This document shows positions 25,351-33,984 of a stretch of 61,534 nucleotides of DNA, one piece after another. Source of the stretch: CAZFLD01 sp964519835. GTDB lineage: Bacteria; Spirochaetota; Spirochaetia; DSM-27196; CAZFLD01. Below the pieces are notes generated by a model that saw only the letters and a list, made by a program, of their open reading frames with translations, did no database searches and was not told the DNA's origin. The position numbers and the translations under genes are program-made. Position 1 is the first letter of the stretch. Every line of letters starts with the position of its first letter. The stretch covers positions 1 to 61,534 of the forward strand of contig CAZFLD010000020.1 of the NCBI GenBank assembly GCA_964519835.1. Direction: 5' to 3'.

Positions 25351-25623
25351 CTTCTCTCGTCCGCCCTGCACGACTGCCTATCACCAGATCGACGACATCG
25401 GGAGGGTCTATACCTCTCGAGACGCCTCACGGACCGTCGCATCAACAAACGGCTATGTGGGCTGTTGACGCCGGTCGACATAGGGCTCACCTGATGCTTT
25501 CGATCGAGCCGAGCAGTAGACGAACCCGACCACCCGGACGTGCGAGTGGCCCGGCGTTTCCATTGACACTCTTGTATCAGGACAAGGCGATGAGTCGCCT
25601 GCGACGCCGGTGCTATGGTCGGC

Positions 25624-26394
25624 TCACATCCGGGAGAGCGCTCGCATTTCCGCCGGTCCGAGGGCCCGGCCGTATACCGCAAGCCCGGCGATCTTTCCCG
25701 CAAAGAAGTTTCCGATGGCCCCTCCGCGATCGACCGCACCAACAGTAAAGTCGGATCCGTCACGACCGCCGTCGTGGAGACCACCAGGAAGCGGGTATGG
25801 GTTGAGCTCGGGCCGCAGATCGAGTCGACCGCCGAGCCACGCCGCGCTCGAGACCCCATCGTATGTCATTCCGACCATTGCCCACTCGTTGAAGCGAACA
25901 GCAGTCGCTCCAACTCCGCCGTCTATACAGTACCTGAATCCGGGGGTCGGCCCACCGACGTTCGAGACGTGGCCGCAGACCTGATCCTCCTCCTGCCAGA
26001 CGCTGATGTTGATAAAGAGCCCGTACTGGCGACCACGATTCGTCTCGTTCCACTGCCCAGCGATGAACTCGCAGTGGCGCTCCGACGTCCTTGCGCGGTT
26101 GACCCAGGCGACCACGCTGAGATGACCATCGGGGCCATGGATGTCGAGGGCAGGGCACTTGTGTCGTGGGATCGATAGCCAGGATCCTTCGTCAAGGATG
26201 AGCGCGCTCCCACCCAAAGGACCCGCCTCATCCCGCTCGACCGGCAAAGGCCCACTCCGCGATTCGAGTACGTACGGCTCGCCGTCGATCGAGGGAAACC
26301 GCGCGTCCGACTCGGTGAAGCGCCAAAACGAGATAAGGCCGGGGATCGACGCGGGAGTTGCATCGAGGAAGTACGAGGGATTGATTCGTTCCAT
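25624..26394 (-). CDS. LamG-like concanavalin-fold protein
   Basis: The protein has 256 residues from the ATG at 26394 (MERINPSYF). The body matches the LamG/laminin-G-3 fold: GLISFWRFTE, a middle LSVVAWVNRA strand, EFIAGQWNE, NEWAMVGMTYDG, and the final FAGKIAGLAVYGRALGPAEM, the standard closing pattern of the family. There is no signal peptide and no partner domain, which is odd for a fold usually found in secreted proteins. It may be an intracellular sugar-binding protein, or the tail of a gene that lost its front. It lies downstream of the broken Gfo/Idh gene on the same strand. Confidence 0.7.
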   Translation of the reverse strand: MERINPSYFLDATPASIPGLISFWRFTESDARFPSIDGEPYVLESRSGPLPVERDEAGPLGGSALILDEGSWLSIPRHKCPALDIHGPDGHLSVVAWVNRARTSERHCEFIAGQWNETNRGRQYGLFINISVWQEEDQVCGHVSNVGGPTPGFRYCIDGGVGATAVRFNEWAMVGMTYDGVSSAAWLGGRLDLRPELNPYPLPGGLHDGGRDGSDFTVGAVDRGGAIGNFFAGKIAGLAVYGRALGPAEMRALSRM

Positions 26395-26579
26395 TCGAGC
26401 ACAGCTTAGCATAGGCACCGGAGGCTTGACTGTAGACACGGCGAACGGCGGTGAGGCGTAGGAACGCGCGGCCGTTGGAGCCGGGCATCAAAAAGCGGCG
26501 GCGCGAGCATAGACGGTGATCGACAATCGGCTCAACGCTGTCGAGACCTGCTGCGGCGAAGGAAAATCTAACGAGTCGG

Positions 26580-27457
26580 TTAGACGTCGATCAGCTCTAT
26601 GCCTGTCTCGGCGCCGCCTCGGTCGGCCGACACGTAGGCGCTGTAGATCGTGAGCATGGCATCGGCACCGAGTCCGCTTCCGCACTCCGGGGCCTCGCCC
26701 GCGAGCGCATTCCGATAGAACGCGTCGATTTCCTGCGGATAGCCGGTCGCCCAGTCCTCATCCGGCGCCGGATTGGACCATCCCTCCTTCGTTCCGATCT
26801 TTTCGACAACGTAGATACCGTCGAACTGCGAAGCCCGCGGATTATACGACTGCATGGCATCCGACGGGTTGATTCGGCAGATAGTTCGGTGATTGTTCGC
26901 AACGACCTCGAGCTCGTTATGAATGCCACCGAGCACGATGTCGGAGGCAAAGATGTCGGCAACCGTGCCGTCGTAAAACACGACGTGCATCATGGAAAGA
27001 TCGTCAATATCCTCATAGCCGGTTCGGATAAAGCCCTCGTCCCGGAAATGGGGGGATCTGGTGAGCGGATGGCAGCCTTTTGCAAGCATCACGCCGCCGC
27101 CCGAAAGCGCCCACTTCCCGTAAGCGTCCGAATGCGACCCCGAGTGAGACTCCTCCCCGATCATCCACAGAATCTGTGCACCGGTCTTCTCGACGATCTC
27201 TCGTTCCTTGTGGATCGACGGCGCATAAATCCAGTTCTCCGCATAGAGAATCATGACACGGCTTGCCTGCTCCGCCTCCAACATGCGTTCTATGCTGCGC
27301 CGCGCTTGACGGCGAACGCTTCCCGTTTTTGCTTTGTCGTCGAATAGACCCCAACGACCTCCACATCAACGCCCCCGACACGACGCGCACTTTCGTAGTG
27401 GAATGACGCGGCGAATCCGGTGCCGACGATGCCGATTCGTAGTCGTGGTAAAGACAT
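26580..27457 (-). pseudogene. Gfo/Idh/MocA oxidoreductase, internally deleted
   Basis: From the ATG at 27457 (ribosome site GAGAAGGAACGG) the N-terminus reads a Rossmann fold, RIGIVGTGFAASFHYES, and then a stop after AVKRGAA. A second frame continues with RMLEAEQASRVMILYAENW and a normal Gfo/Idh C-terminal domain (EESHSGSHSDAYGKW, KGCHPL). The segment between, normally about 70-90 residues including the EKP motif, is missing. I infer a deletion with loss of frame. It sits downstream of the NagB-like gene, so it was probably the last enzyme of that operon. Confidence 0.8.
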
Positions 27458-27498
27458 GGTCCGTTCCTTCTCTAGATCGTGTCCGACACGCCCGGCGT

Positions 27499-28347
27499 CT
27501 ACGCGCGTAGTCCCGCGAGCACCGTGTTGGGCGGACGTAGCAGCTCGGCGGCCGAGACGCTGTCTAGATAGAGTGTGACACTGTGGTGCATCCTGAGCAG
27601 CGACGCCGGCACCGACGGTGTAATCGGGCCGTCAACAACGGCATGGACGGCCGCCGCCTTCTCTGTCCCCGGCGCAACACAAAAAACTAGATCCGCCAAG
27701 AGTATCGCGGAGACGGTAATGGTAGCCGCCTCACGGGGAACCGCGTCGAGCGAAGGATAGCGAGCAGCAGGGTTTGGATGATGGCGATAGTCGTCGTACT
27801 GCTGTTGAACCGAGATCTCGTCGATCTGCGTCCGGATGTAGATCTCCTTTGCATCAATCCGCGTGTCCGGCTCGTTGAACGCTAAGTGTCCGTTGACGCC
27901 AATTCCAACAAACGCGACGCAGAGACCTTCGCGATCACGGATCTGTTTCATCCTGTCGGCGAATAGCTCGGAATACCAAGCGACGGGATCGGCGGCGTTC
28001 GTCGGCGCATCCTTAAGAAAGTTCACGTTGCCCGCCGGAATGGGGACTCTAGAGAAGATTCGATCGCCCAGGTACGCCTTGAAGGTGTTTGGGTGATTGG
28101 GCTCCAGGTCGAGATACTCATCCAGTTGAAATGCGTTGACGCGGCTCCAGTCTATGCGATCGCTGTGCGTCGCCAATGCGTCCAACATCTCGTCCTGCGA
28201 CGGCGCGGCGGCAAACAGAGCAAGCACTTCCTTTTTATCTTTCCGCGTTGCTTGCTCGAGAAAACCTGCTCCGTCGGCTGCCGCCCTCTTTCCCATTTCA
28301 CCGCGGCCGGCTTCGACGACCACCCGGAACTGTCGCTCTTTTCTCAT
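27499..28347 (-). CDS. Glucosamine-6-phosphate deaminase (NagB) family protein
   Basis: The protein has 282 residues from the ATG at 28347, which overlaps the kinase stop (ATGA); GGGGGAGGT precedes it. NagB motifs are present: FQLDEYLDLEPNHPNTF with the catalytic Asp, GIGVNGHLAFNEP with the active-site His, and a late AVHAVVDGPITP lid. It would convert an amino-sugar 6-phosphate to a ketose phosphate and ammonia. The context (SIS protein, PfkB kinase, DeoR regulator) points to amino-sugar or galactosamine-type catabolism rather than plain NagB housekeeping. Confidence 0.85.
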   Translation of the reverse strand: MRKERQFRVVVEAGRGEMGKRAAADGAGFLEQATRKDKKEVLALFAAAPSQDEMLDALATHSDRIDWSRVNAFQLDEYLDLEPNHPNTFKAYLGDRIFSRVPIPAGNVNFLKDAPTNAADPVAWYSELFADRMKQIRDREGLCVAFVGIGVNGHLAFNEPDTRIDAKEIYIRTQIDEISVQQQYDDYRHHPNPAARYPSLDAVPREAATITVSAILLADLVFCVAPGTEKAAAVHAVVDGPITPSVPASLLRMHHSVTLYLDSVSAAELLRPPNTVLAGLRA

Positions 28348-29303
28348 ACCTCCCCCGTTGCGGTTCGCGCCGCGTCGAAAGCGAGTGCCTCGGCAACCCC
28401 GCGCGCGGTGGGCTGACCACGCGTTCCCCCCGGCATTGAGACGCTGCGACTCCCGCAGATTCCGCCGATCCTCAGACACTCCTCGAAAGGTCGATTCCGT
28501 AGGAATCCCGACACAAAGCCGGCCGCAAAAGAATCTCCGGCCCCGATCGAATCACGGTAGATATCCGTCGTCCGGGGAAGATAGTGCAAAACGGTGCTGC
28601 CATGATAGAGATCGGCCCCGGCGGCTCCCCGCTTCACGACCACAAAGGGCAACAGATCGGAGAGCTTCCTGACCGCCTCTTCGAGAGTGGCCGAACCGGT
28701 GATCCCAATCGCTTCCTGTTCGTTTGGGAAGAAGACATCGACCAGAGGAAGAAGATCCAGCGCGCTCTCCCACAACTGACCGGGGTCCCAGTTCGTGTCC
28801 AGGCTCACCGTTCCGTGGTTCTTCCGCACCGCAGCGATGATCTCGGTCCAGTGGTCCCGCAGACCGGTTATAAGAAAGTAGCTGCCGATGTGCAGGTGTC
28901 GAGCCTTGCTGAAAAGGTCCCAGTCGACGTCCGCGTACTCCAGCGCGGAGATCGATTCTCCGGTCGTGACAATAGCGCGATCGTCATCCCGGCAGAGACA
29001 AAATGAAGTGCTCGTCCTGATATCTGGGTCCTGCACGATACGCTCGGTGTCGATACCAACGGCGTTGTGGGCATCAATAAGGAACCGACCAAACAGATCG
29101 GTGCCAACTCTACCAACCACGGAAGTGGAGAGTCCGAGCAGTGCTGTCTGATGCGCGAATATGGAACATGAACCGCCCATGGTGACGTCGGAAGAGCGAG
29201 CCAGCTGTTCGTGTTGTCCAAACTCGATTTGCAACTCGCCCAGGTCAATGATGACATCGACTGCCATGTCGGAGAACGTCAGAACGTCGATAGGCTTGTC
29301 CAT
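28344..29303 (-). CDS. PfkB-family carbohydrate kinase
   Basis: The protein has 319 residues from the ATG at 29303. It shows the ribokinase fold: MGGSCSIFAHQTALLGL near the N-terminus (substrate and lid region), VSLDTNWDPG, PNEQEAIGITG, VVKRGAAGADLY, and the C-terminal anion-hole motif DSIGAGDSFAAGFVSGFL with the catalytic Asp. It lies between the SIS gene (8 bp away) and the NagB-like gene (4-bp overlap). A tagatose-6-phosphate or 2-keto-sugar kinase role would fit this operon, but the substrate is not proven by sequence. Confidence 0.9.
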   Translation of the reverse strand: MDKPIDVLTFSDMAVDVIIDLGELQIEFGQHEQLARSSDVTMGGSCSIFAHQTALLGLSTSVVGRVGTDLFGRFLIDAHNAVGIDTERIVQDPDIRTSTSFCLCRDDDRAIVTTGESISALEYADVDWDLFSKARHLHIGSYFLITGLRDHWTEIIAAVRKNHGTVSLDTNWDPGQLWESALDLLPLVDVFFPNEQEAIGITGSATLEEAVRKLSDLLPFVVVKRGAAGADLYHGSTVLHYLPRTTDIYRDSIGAGDSFAAGFVSGFLRNRPFEECLRIGGICGSRSVSMPGGTRGQPTARGVAEALAFDAARTATGEV

Positions 29304-29311
29304 TCCCGGTC

Positions 29312-30346
29312 CTAAAGGCGGATCCACGGATCGAGTCCGGTCGGCTGATCCGGGTCGACTCCGCTCTGCAGGGCCTTCGAGAGACTCAGTATCTGCGGGA
29401 CGTAAATAAAAGGAATGCCCCAGACCTCGCGGTGCCGCACCGTTGGGAGTTCTATTGCAAGATCGACTCCTTCGTGATCGACCGATGGGCCGATCGCAAC
29501 GATCCGACATCCCTTCTCACGATACTCGGACAGGACATCCTTCTGAAGCTGCAATTCATTGTTCGACAGGAACGCCACAATCAGCGTCCGGCTGGTAAAC
29601 AGGACGGCGGGACCGTGACGCGAGTCGAGAACGTTGTAAAAGTTTGAGGGGTGCCGGCAGATCTCCTTGAAAGCCAGCGCGCCTTCTTCGGCAATCCCCG
29701 CCACCGCGCCGTCGGCAAGAACAACAGCACGCGACCAATCAAGCCTCGCGACCGCTTCCAGCGGTTCCCGAACTCCTGCAATGTACGCCGGACCGCTATC
29801 GCTCATTTGCCTGATCTCGTCGATCAGCGAGTCCTGAGACGCGGCAACGGCGACGACGTACAGTAGCGCCGCGTAGAGGTTTGTAACGGTCCTGGTCTGG
29901 CAGACGCTCTCGTCGAACGCCCACGGGAGTTCGATGACGAGATCAGAGAGTTCCTTGATCGGCGCCTCGTTGGTCATGCAGATTGCGACCACCGTGATGG
30001 ACTTTTGCTGCTTCACCTTTTCGAGCGCCCGAAGTACCTCGCTCGTCTTCCCGGACCGCGAAGGAACTATGACGGTAGCGCTCTCAAACTGAGAGATCAC
30101 CTCGTCGGTGTTGACCAGGACCTCTCCTGCCGAGAAGGCCGATGCCGGCACGCCCGCGTATCGACGAAGCGTCCGAACCGCTGACTTGGATATACTATAG
30201 CTCGACCCGCTGCCCAGGAAGACAAATCGTCCGGCCCGGCCTACAACATGCGCGAGAGTTCCCACGCGTCGTGCCTCGTCCAGGTAGTTCAGCGTCTGCT
30301 CGAGTGCGTCGTATTGCGACTGAATTTCTGACTCGGTGGCTGTCAT
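29312..30346 (-). CDS. SIS-domain sugar isomerase/deaminase (AgaS/GlmS-C-like)
   Basis: The protein has 344 residues from the ATG at 30346 behind GTGGGGGAAC. It has two SIS domains. The first has FLGSGSSYSISKSAV and VIVPSRSGKTSEVLRAL, and the second GAVAGIAEEGALAFKEICRHP with SRHGPAVLF. This is the pattern of the GlmS isomerase half and of AgaS-type galactosamine-6-phosphate deaminases/isomerases. No glutaminase domain is present. It starts 10 bp after the DeoR regulator gene and heads an SIS-PfkB-NagB operon for amino-sugar phosphates. Confidence 0.87.
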   Translation of the reverse strand: MTATESEIQSQYDALEQTLNYLDEARRVGTLAHVVGRAGRFVFLGSGSSYSISKSAVRTLRRYAGVPASAFSAGEVLVNTDEVISQFESATVIVPSRSGKTSEVLRALEKVKQQKSITVVAICMTNEAPIKELSDLVIELPWAFDESVCQTRTVTNLYAALLYVVAVAASQDSLIDEIRQMSDSGPAYIAGVREPLEAVARLDWSRAVVLADGAVAGIAEEGALAFKEICRHPSNFYNVLDSRHGPAVLFTSRTLIVAFLSNNELQLQKDVLSEYREKGCRIVAIGPSVDHEGVDLAIELPTVRHREVWGIPFIYVPQILSLSKALQSGVDPDQPTGLDPWIRL

Positions 30347-30356
30347 TGTTCCCCCA

Positions 30357-31127
30357 CTACACAATTAGGAGTTTGTCCGCGATGCCCGAGAATCGCTCCC
30401 GGACCTCATCGCTGAGACCGGCGTCCGTGATGACGGCTTCAACCTGAGAGAAGTCTGCGAGCGAAACCGGTGCGAGAAGACCGAACTTGGTGTGGTCGGC
30501 AAGGATAATCACCGACTCGGCCATCCTGATGATCTCCATGTCTACCTCCGTCTCATTCAGGTTGTCGTTCATCAGCCCGTGTACCGGGTGAATCGCCCTG
30601 ACTCCAATAAATAACTTATTGGCCCTCAAGGCGTGGAGCTCCCGAATGGCCATCTTGCCCAGGAACGACTGCTCGGTCTCGCGATACACCCCGCCAATCG
30701 CTATGAGGTTCACCTTCGGCTCGAGCGCGGTTGCGCGATTGATTACCGGGAGGGAGTTTGTGATTACGGTCAGGTTGGAGACCGAGCTCAAGAACGGCAC
30801 CATGTGAAGTGTCGTCGTTCCACTGGAGAGAAAGATTACGTCCCCATCGACTACGAGCTCAGCCGCGGCTTGAGCGATCCGCGTCTTCTCCTTCCTCAGT
30901 TCGTCGAGTCGATCGAGTACAGGAGGTTCCGCCACGTAGTTGTCGATCGTTCTTGCGCCGCCAAAGACCCTGTGGAGTCGACGCTGGGCGTCCAGATCGG
31001 AGAGATCGCGGTGTATGGTTGCCTCGCTGACCCCAAACGCTTCACACAGGTCATCCACGCTGACGGTCTGAAGCGCAGTTAGTCTCTCTACGATCGCTTG
31101 CTGTCGTAATTCTTTCTTTCCTGCCAC
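30357..31127 (-). CDS. DeoR/GlpR-family regulator
   Basis: This is a 256-residue protein starting at GTG. The N-terminal HTH reads RQQAIVERLTALQTVSVDDL, CEAFGVSEATIHRDLSDLD, with the usual LHRVFGGA. The C-terminal sugar-phosphate-sensing domain has FLSSGTTTLHMVPFL, NSLPV, and HTKFG near the end. It is the first gene of the leftward SIS-PfkB-NagB operon and is the likely repressor, released by a sugar phosphate such as tagatose- or galactosamine-phosphate. The ribosome site before the GTG is weak. Confidence 0.92.
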   Translation of the reverse strand: MAGKKELRQQAIVERLTALQTVSVDDLCEAFGVSEATIHRDLSDLDAQRRLHRVFGGARTIDNYVAEPPVLDRLDELRKEKTRIAQAAAELVVDGDVIFLSSGTTTLHMVPFLSSVSNLTVITNSLPVINRATALEPKVNLIAIGGVYRETEQSFLGKMAIRELHALRANKLFIGVRAIHPVHGLMNDNLNETEVDMEIIRMAESVIILADHTKFGLLAPVSLADFSQVEAVITDAGLSDEVRERFSGIADKLLIV

Positions 31128-31149
31128 GCCAATCCACCCCGACTTTGAT

Positions 31150-31180
31150 TCACGATAGCATATGTGAGTGAGAGCTTCAA
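31150..31180 (-). promoter_or_regulatory. Promoter and candidate operator of the DeoR-SIS-PfkB operon
   Basis: On the minus strand TTGAAG (31180-31175) and TATCGT (31157-31152) are 17 bp apart, giving a leader of about 20 nt to the GTG at 31127. The -10 box overlaps an inverted repeat, TCAC-N10-GTGA (31150-31167), a reasonable place for the operon's own repressor. Confidence 0.4.
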
Positions 31181-31592
31181 TCTTTTTCGTCTAATGAGTG
31201 TATGTTTTGCGTTTGTGTCGCATTCTATACTGATTGACAATCGCATACCGTGCTGGTACGCTGACTACATCATTCGTCGGTATCGACTCCGCGTCACCAC
31301 CACGTTCCGCACGAGTTTGCCGGCCTTGAGAGAGGTCACTCCCCGCGCAAGAGGTGCGCAGGCAGACTCAATGCACCGTGCTGGGGCACCGTGCTGGGGC
31401 ACCGTGCTGGGATTCGCCCCCAACAGGCGTAGAGAAGATGGCTATACAACCATCGGATCGTCTTGTGCACCACTGCATAGAGAACGGATGTCTGGAGGTG
31501 ATCCGGATTCCTGAAAGAGCAAGCTCAGCCGGTGATTGTGCAGGAGACCGGCACAAAGCCGACGATAGTTTAACTCCCGGGAGGCAAACTCT
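31181..31592. other. Non-coding stretch with a triple 13-bp repeat
   Basis: About 410 bp lie between the DeoR promoter and the degenerate GH4 gene. No frame here resembles a protein I know. The only structure is the tandem repeat at 31373-31411. GGGAGGC at about 31578 is the ribosome site of the GH4 reading frame. Confidence 0.5.
31373..31411 (+). repeat. Three perfect tandem copies of a 13-bp unit
   Basis: GCACCGTGCTGGG occurs at 31373, 31386 and 31399 without a mismatch. It lies in non-coding DNA. Each unit contains the short palindrome GCAC-CGTGC in part, so it may be a slippage product or a clustered protein-binding site. Confidence 0.9.
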
Positions 31593-32621
31593 GTGAGAAA
31601 AATCACACTGATCGTGTTTGAGTCCGTTGTCTTCATCAGGCAGCTGATCCACGATCTCGTTCGTCGCACCACCAAGTGCTGGTCGATTGCGCTTGTCGAT
31701 ATCGACCAGCCGTTCGGGGACACTGTGATGGCCAACGGTATCTCTCGAGCGATGCGGATTATCCCGGCGACGGTGGACATCGCGAAGGATGTCCATGATA
31801 TCCGTCTGAATGCCGGGTTTTTCAGTTTCGCGAATCCGACGGTGGTGACATGCACCGCCCTTCAGAAGATGGCGCAGGGGCTTACCGTCGGGTTGTGCCA
31901 CGGGGTAATCGACACACCAAAACTGCTCGCGTGCCGGTTTGTCCTACCGACCAACGAGATTGACGCCTTCTACGCCGGACTCAACCACCTCACCGTTGTT
32001 TATGGAGCAAAGCATCGCGGCAGGAATCTCTTCGAAAAGCTGCCCACGAAAGTCGAAGAGCACCGAGCTCGCGGCATCGACAGTCTCTCCTTTGACAGGT
32101 CGCGGCGGTCCTTCGATGAGAACACCGGGACGGACGCAGGCCTGAGCGAGCCATCCATACGGGACCTTTTCGAACGCATTGGAGTTATCTCAGCTCCCGG
32201 CGAGTGGTTCGACGATCTCGAGGATTCGGACGTGGAGAACGAGCACCTGGTCAGCCTTATCAACGCGCTGGAGAGCGGAGAACCCAGCGTCTTCTCCGCC
32301 GACATGGTAAATGGTGGACTTGCGCACGAGCTCCCAAACAGCTGTGTGCTGGAGGTGCCGCCTCGAACCGACAAAGGCGGCCTGAAGTGCATAGCACGAT
32401 CCAAAGCTCCATCCACCGTTGCCACGCAGCTCGAGCGCCACTCGCAGATCGCCGATCTGACGGTCCACGCCCCACCAAACGGGGATACGTCACTCTGGCT
32501 CGAAACGGACCTGCTCGGCGGCTATCTGCCGAAAGAGGCGACTGTCGACAAACTGATCTATGAGATGAACTCGGCGCATCGAGCCCATCCCCGCAGCTCT
32601 ATCCGGATCCGCCATGCGTAG
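31593..32621 (+). pseudogene. GH4-family glycosidase, degenerate and internally deleted but still open
   Basis: The 342-residue frame is uninterrupted yet damaged relative to GH4 enzymes (usually 430-480 residues). The NAD-binding GxGS at the N-terminus is gone (ITLIVFESVVFIRQL, where relatives have IGAGSVVFTRQL). About 80 residues after ALVDID are missing, since the sequence jumps to the GISRAMRIIPATVDI region. Downstream the metal-site Cys (GLCHGV) and the GLNHL motif survive. I infer a non-functional relic kept open by in-frame deletion. It overlaps the next gene by 8 bp, so it once led this operon. An intact GH4 is at 51526. Confidence 0.7.
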
Positions 32622-33984
32622 CGCTCTTCATGAGTTCCTGAATATCATCTCCCGCAATCGCGCAGGCGACGGTGTCGGTATCTATTCGATCTGCAGCGCC
32701 CATCCGGGCGTCTTGCGTGCGAGCATTGGTCAATCCGCCTTACAGGATTCGCTGGTAATTATTGAGTCTACGAGCAACCAGGTAAACCAGAACGGCGGCT
32801 ACACAGGCCTTCGTCCGGGCGATTTCGCCTCTCTCGTGCACGATCTCGCGCGTGAGTCGGGGTTTCCATCTACGCAGATTCTTCTGGGCGGCGACCATCT
32901 CGGACCGTACCCCTGGCGCGACAAACCTGCCGAGACTGCTATGATCCTCGCGGAGAAGATGGTTTCGGACTATGTTACAGCCGGTTATCGAAAGATTCAC
33001 CTGGATGCCAGTATGCGCTGCGCGGACGACAGGGGCGACGACCATTCGCCATTAAGCGACGGGGTTGTTGCCGAGCGGACCGCGAGGCTTTGCCACGCCG
33101 CCGAAGGTGCGTGGCGCGAATTGGGCGAGCCGAACCTCAGACCGGTATACGTCATCGGTACGGAGGTTCCGACGCCCGGCGGCGCCACTAAAGACGGTGA
33201 GGAGCTCACACCGACGGACGCCAAGAGTGCCCGCCGATCAGTCGATGTCACGCACGAGGCGTTTGACCGTGCAGGGCTCGGTGATGCGTGGGCTCGTGTC
33301 ATCGCAGTCGTGGTCCAACCGGGAGTGGAGTTCGGAGACGATCAGGTTGTCCACTACAACTCCGACAACGCCCGACACCTCAAGATGATGATTGAATCGC
33401 AACCGGAGATGGTTTTTGAGGCCCATTCCACCGACTACCAGACCGAGAGCAATCTTCGCGACCTGGTGCAGGACCATTTTTGTATTCTCAAGGTTGGGCC
33501 GTGGCTTACTTTTGCCTACCGCGAGGCGCTCCTGAGCTTGGAGGCGATAGAGCGAGAAATGCTTTCAGATTCAGCAGCCCAACTCTCGTACCTTGGCCGC
33601 GTCCTCGACACGGTAATGCAGAAGTACCCTGAGCACTGGCAGAACTACTACAACGGATCCGACGCGCAAAAAGCCCACAAACGCCGTTTCTCGTTCAGTG
33701 ACCGATCGCGCTACTACTGGACCTACCCTGACGTTACAGCGGCGGTGAACCGCCTGGTAGAAAACCTCGGCGCGATCTCTATTCCTCTATCGGTGGTCAG
33801 TCAGTACCTGCCCGATCAATTCGACGGCGTACAAACGGGTTTGATCCGCGCTTCCGTGTCCGACCTGGTTCGCGATCGAATACAACGCGTCCTACGCAAG
33901 TACGCGCGCGCCTGTGCTCTGCTGCGGTCTCCCGGCGCCGAGAAATGCGCCGTCGCCACTCCGCATCAACTCCAGGTGAAGTGA
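32614..33984 (+). CDS. GatZ/KbaZ-like tagatose-bisphosphate aldolase subunit
   Basis: This 456-residue protein matches the GatZ/KbaZ family: GIYSICSAHPGVLRASI, IESTSNQVNQNGGYTGLRP, ILLGGDHLGPYPW, KIHLDASMRCADD, YVIGTEVPTPGGA and VFEAHSTDYQ. In known systems GatZ or KbaZ stabilises the catalytic class II aldolase (GatY/KbaY), which cleaves tagatose-1,6-bisphosphate. No GatY/KbaY gene is in the window. Together with the PfkB, SIS and NagB-like genes it supports a tagatose-phosphate route for galactosamine-type sugars. Its start is inside the end of the degenerate GH4 frame. Confidence 0.9.
   Translation: MRSALHEFLNIISRNRAGDGVGIYSICSAHPGVLRASIGQSALQDSLVIIESTSNQVNQNGGYTGLRPGDFASLVHDLARESGFPSTQILLGGDHLGPYPWRDKPAETAMILAEKMVSDYVTAGYRKIHLDASMRCADDRGDDHSPLSDGVVAERTARLCHAAEGAWRELGEPNLRPVYVIGTEVPTPGGATKDGEELTPTDAKSARRSVDVTHEAFDRAGLGDAWARVIAVVVQPGVEFGDDQVVHYNSDNARHLKMMIESQPEMVFEAHSTDYQTESNLRDLVQDHFCILKVGPWLTFAYREALLSLEAIEREMLSDSAAQLSYLGRVLDTVMQKYPEHWQNYYNGSDAQKAHKRRFSFSDRSRYYWTYPDVTAAVNRLVENLGAISIPLSVVSQYLPDQFDGVQTGLIRASVSDLVRDRIQRVLRKYARACALLRSPGAEKCAVATPHQLQVK

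Noticed and set aside
31373..31411. CRISPR-like array
   Set aside because: The units are contiguous 13-mers with no spacers, and no cas gene is present.
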